Assembly (NCBI GenBank): GCA_945631445.1
Contig: CALZCR010000138.1
Location: forward strand, 1-5,477
DNA length: 5,477 nt
From: an uncultured Corynebacterium sp.
Lineage (GTDB): Bacteria; Actinomycetota; Actinomycetes; Mycobacteriales; Mycobacteriaceae
Reading direction: 5' to 3'
Shown here: piece after piece, positions 4,627 through 5,477 of the stretch
Numbering within the stretch: the stretch's first letter is position 1
Layout: each line of letters begins with the position of its first letter
Program-made: the position numbers and the translations under genes
Notes under the pieces: model-generated
The model's input: the letters and a program-made list of their open reading frames with translations, nothing else
What the model was told of the DNA's origin: nothing
The model's database searches: none

Positions 4627-5450
4627 AAGGAAATGCCGTGCTGGGCGAACCACGGGACCGGGTCGACGGAGCCGTTGCCGTTCGGGTAGATCTCGAAGTG
4701 CAGGTGCGAGCCGGTAGAGAAGCCTTCGCTGCCCATGCCGGCGATCTTCTGGCCGGCGGTGACGCGCTCACCGACGCTGACATCCAGGGTGGACATGTGG
4801 CCGTAGACGGCGATGGAGCCGTCGTCGTGCTTCACGCGGATCCACTGACCGAAACCGGAGGCCGGACCGGAGTTGATCACGATGCCGTCCATGACGGAGT
4901 AGATCGGGGTGCCGATCGGGCCTGCGATGTCGATGCCGGCGTGCAGGGTTCCCCAGCGCTGGCCGTAACCGGAGGTGAAGGTGCCTTCGGCGGGTTTGAC
5001 CACGGAGGCGTTGGCCTGCGGGCCGGCGGCCGCGGCGGCGTAGGCGACCGGGTCGGCGCCGACCTGGGAGGACATGGCTGCGGCTGCGGCGGCCAGGTCC
5101 TGCTCAGCCTGCGCGGAAGCCAGGGCCTCGGAGACGTAGTCGACGGCCTTGTTCAGCTGGTCGGCGAGGCCGGCGGCCGGCTTGTGCTCCGTGATCGCCA
5201 GGATCTGAGGGGCACCACCGGAGGACAGCGCCGCGGCGTCATTGACCAAGTTGTAGTCGACGTCGGCGACCTCAGAAGAGGCGGCGGGTTCGTCGGCGGC
5301 GGTGGCGGCGGTGGCGGCGGTGGCGCCGCCGACGCCGGCGGTGGACACTGCGCCGGCGGTGGCGGCGATGAGGGCCAGGCGGCGCTTCGAGAAGCGGGTG
5401 GAAACCTTGCGATGCCCGGGGCCGGCCGACCGCTGAGTCTGGATGCGCAT
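4623..5450 (-). CDS. Secreted M23-family metallopeptidase (peptidoglycan endopeptidase-like)
   Basis: A 275-residue secreted protein that probably cuts peptide cross-links of peptidoglycan. A basic N-terminus (to RR at 23-24) precedes a long Ala/Thr/Gly-rich hydrophobic segment serving as signal or anchor. A low-complexity Ala-rich, probably helical region spans about 85-145. The LytM/M23 domain (about 150-270) contains FTSGYGQRWG, HAGID with His170 and Asp174, YGH (216-218) and the HLH motif (249-251), so the full zinc ligand set (His, Asp, His) and active-site histidines are present and the enzyme should be active. The ATG at 5450 has AGGAG eight bases upstream. The stop (4625-4623) overlaps the end of the IS630 remnant on the other strand, yet the C-terminus PVPWFAQHGISF looks complete. 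Actinobacterial relatives act in cell separation or wall remodelling; the specific role here is not known. Confidence 0.9.
   Translation of the reverse strand: MRIQTQRSAGPGHRKVSTRFSKRRLALIAATAGAVSTAGVGGATAATAATAADEPAASSEVADVDYNLVNDAAALSSGGAPQILAITEHKPAAGLADQLNKAVDYVSEALASAQAEQDLAAAAAAMSSQVGADPVAYAAAAAGPQANASVVKPAEGTFTSGYGQRWGTLHAGIDIAGPIGTPIYSVMDGIVINSGPASGFGQWIRVKHDDGSIAVYGHMSTLDVSVGERVTAGQKIAGMGSEGFSTGSHLHFEIYPNGNGSVDPVPWFAQHGISF
5295..5321. repeat. Three perfect 9-bp tandem repeats in the M23 signal region
   Basis: GGCGGCGGT is repeated three times without change (plus strand). On the coding strand it encodes Thr-Ala-Ala three times, at about residues 44-52, near the end of the signal or anchor segment. 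Unit length is a multiple of three, so gain or loss of a unit would keep the frame and only change spacer length. Confidence 0.85.
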
Positions 5451-5458
5451 GTATTATT

Positions 5459-5463
5459 CTCCT
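5459..5463 (-). promoter_or_regulatory. Ribosome binding site of the M23 gene
   Basis: AGGAG on the minus strand with eight bases to the ATG at 5450; it supports this start over any internal one. The window ends 14 bases further upstream, so the promoter is not visible. Confidence 0.7.
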
Positions 5464-5477
5464 GTCGTGGTGACCGT

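Overview
The window looks like a chromosomal stretch of a high-GC actinobacterium, most likely a Corynebacterium. The genus is inferred from the DUF2771-type membrane protein, the secreted M23 peptidase with an Ala/Thr-rich leader, and a possible CopR-type box. No species can be named from the sequence alone.

Layout. The left edge (1-320, minus) is the 5' end of a phosphoketolase gene cut by the window border. A compact copper-handling group follows: a small cytosolic 18-cysteine four-helix-bundle copper-storage-like protein (minus, 504-914), and, divergent across about 370 bp, a secreted lipoprotein with two DUF1541/YdhK repeats (plus, 1286-1888). Convergent to that is a CopC-like copper-binding protein with a C-terminal membrane anchor (minus, 2052-2632), whose reading frame is broken by one missing base near 2450. 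The divergent intergenic region carries a sequence close to the CopR operator described in C. glutamicum, and a His-rich mini-ORF sits directly in front of the lipoprotein gene. A strong 14-bp hairpin (1921-1966) separates the two convergent genes.

From about 2808 to 4626 lies an insertion-sequence graveyard. It holds pieces of IS3-family OrfA, an IS5-family transposase C-terminus and an IS630-family transposase, all broken by frameshifts or stops. Embedded in it are an intact DUF2771-type membrane protein gene (3413-3946, minus) and, directly upstream of that gene, only the last roughly 40 codons of a glutaminyl-peptide cyclotransferase gene, whose 5' part is replaced by the IS630 remnant. 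The IS630 remnant runs into the stop codon of the last gene, an M23 metallopeptidase (4623-5450, minus).

How the genes may work together: the three copper genes would cover cytosolic storage (Csp-like), surface binding (DUF1541 lipoprotein) and extracytoplasmic binding (CopC). This is inferred from family knowledge plus proximity. The phosphoketolase, DUF2771 and M23 genes look like unrelated neighbours brought close by IS-driven rearrangement.
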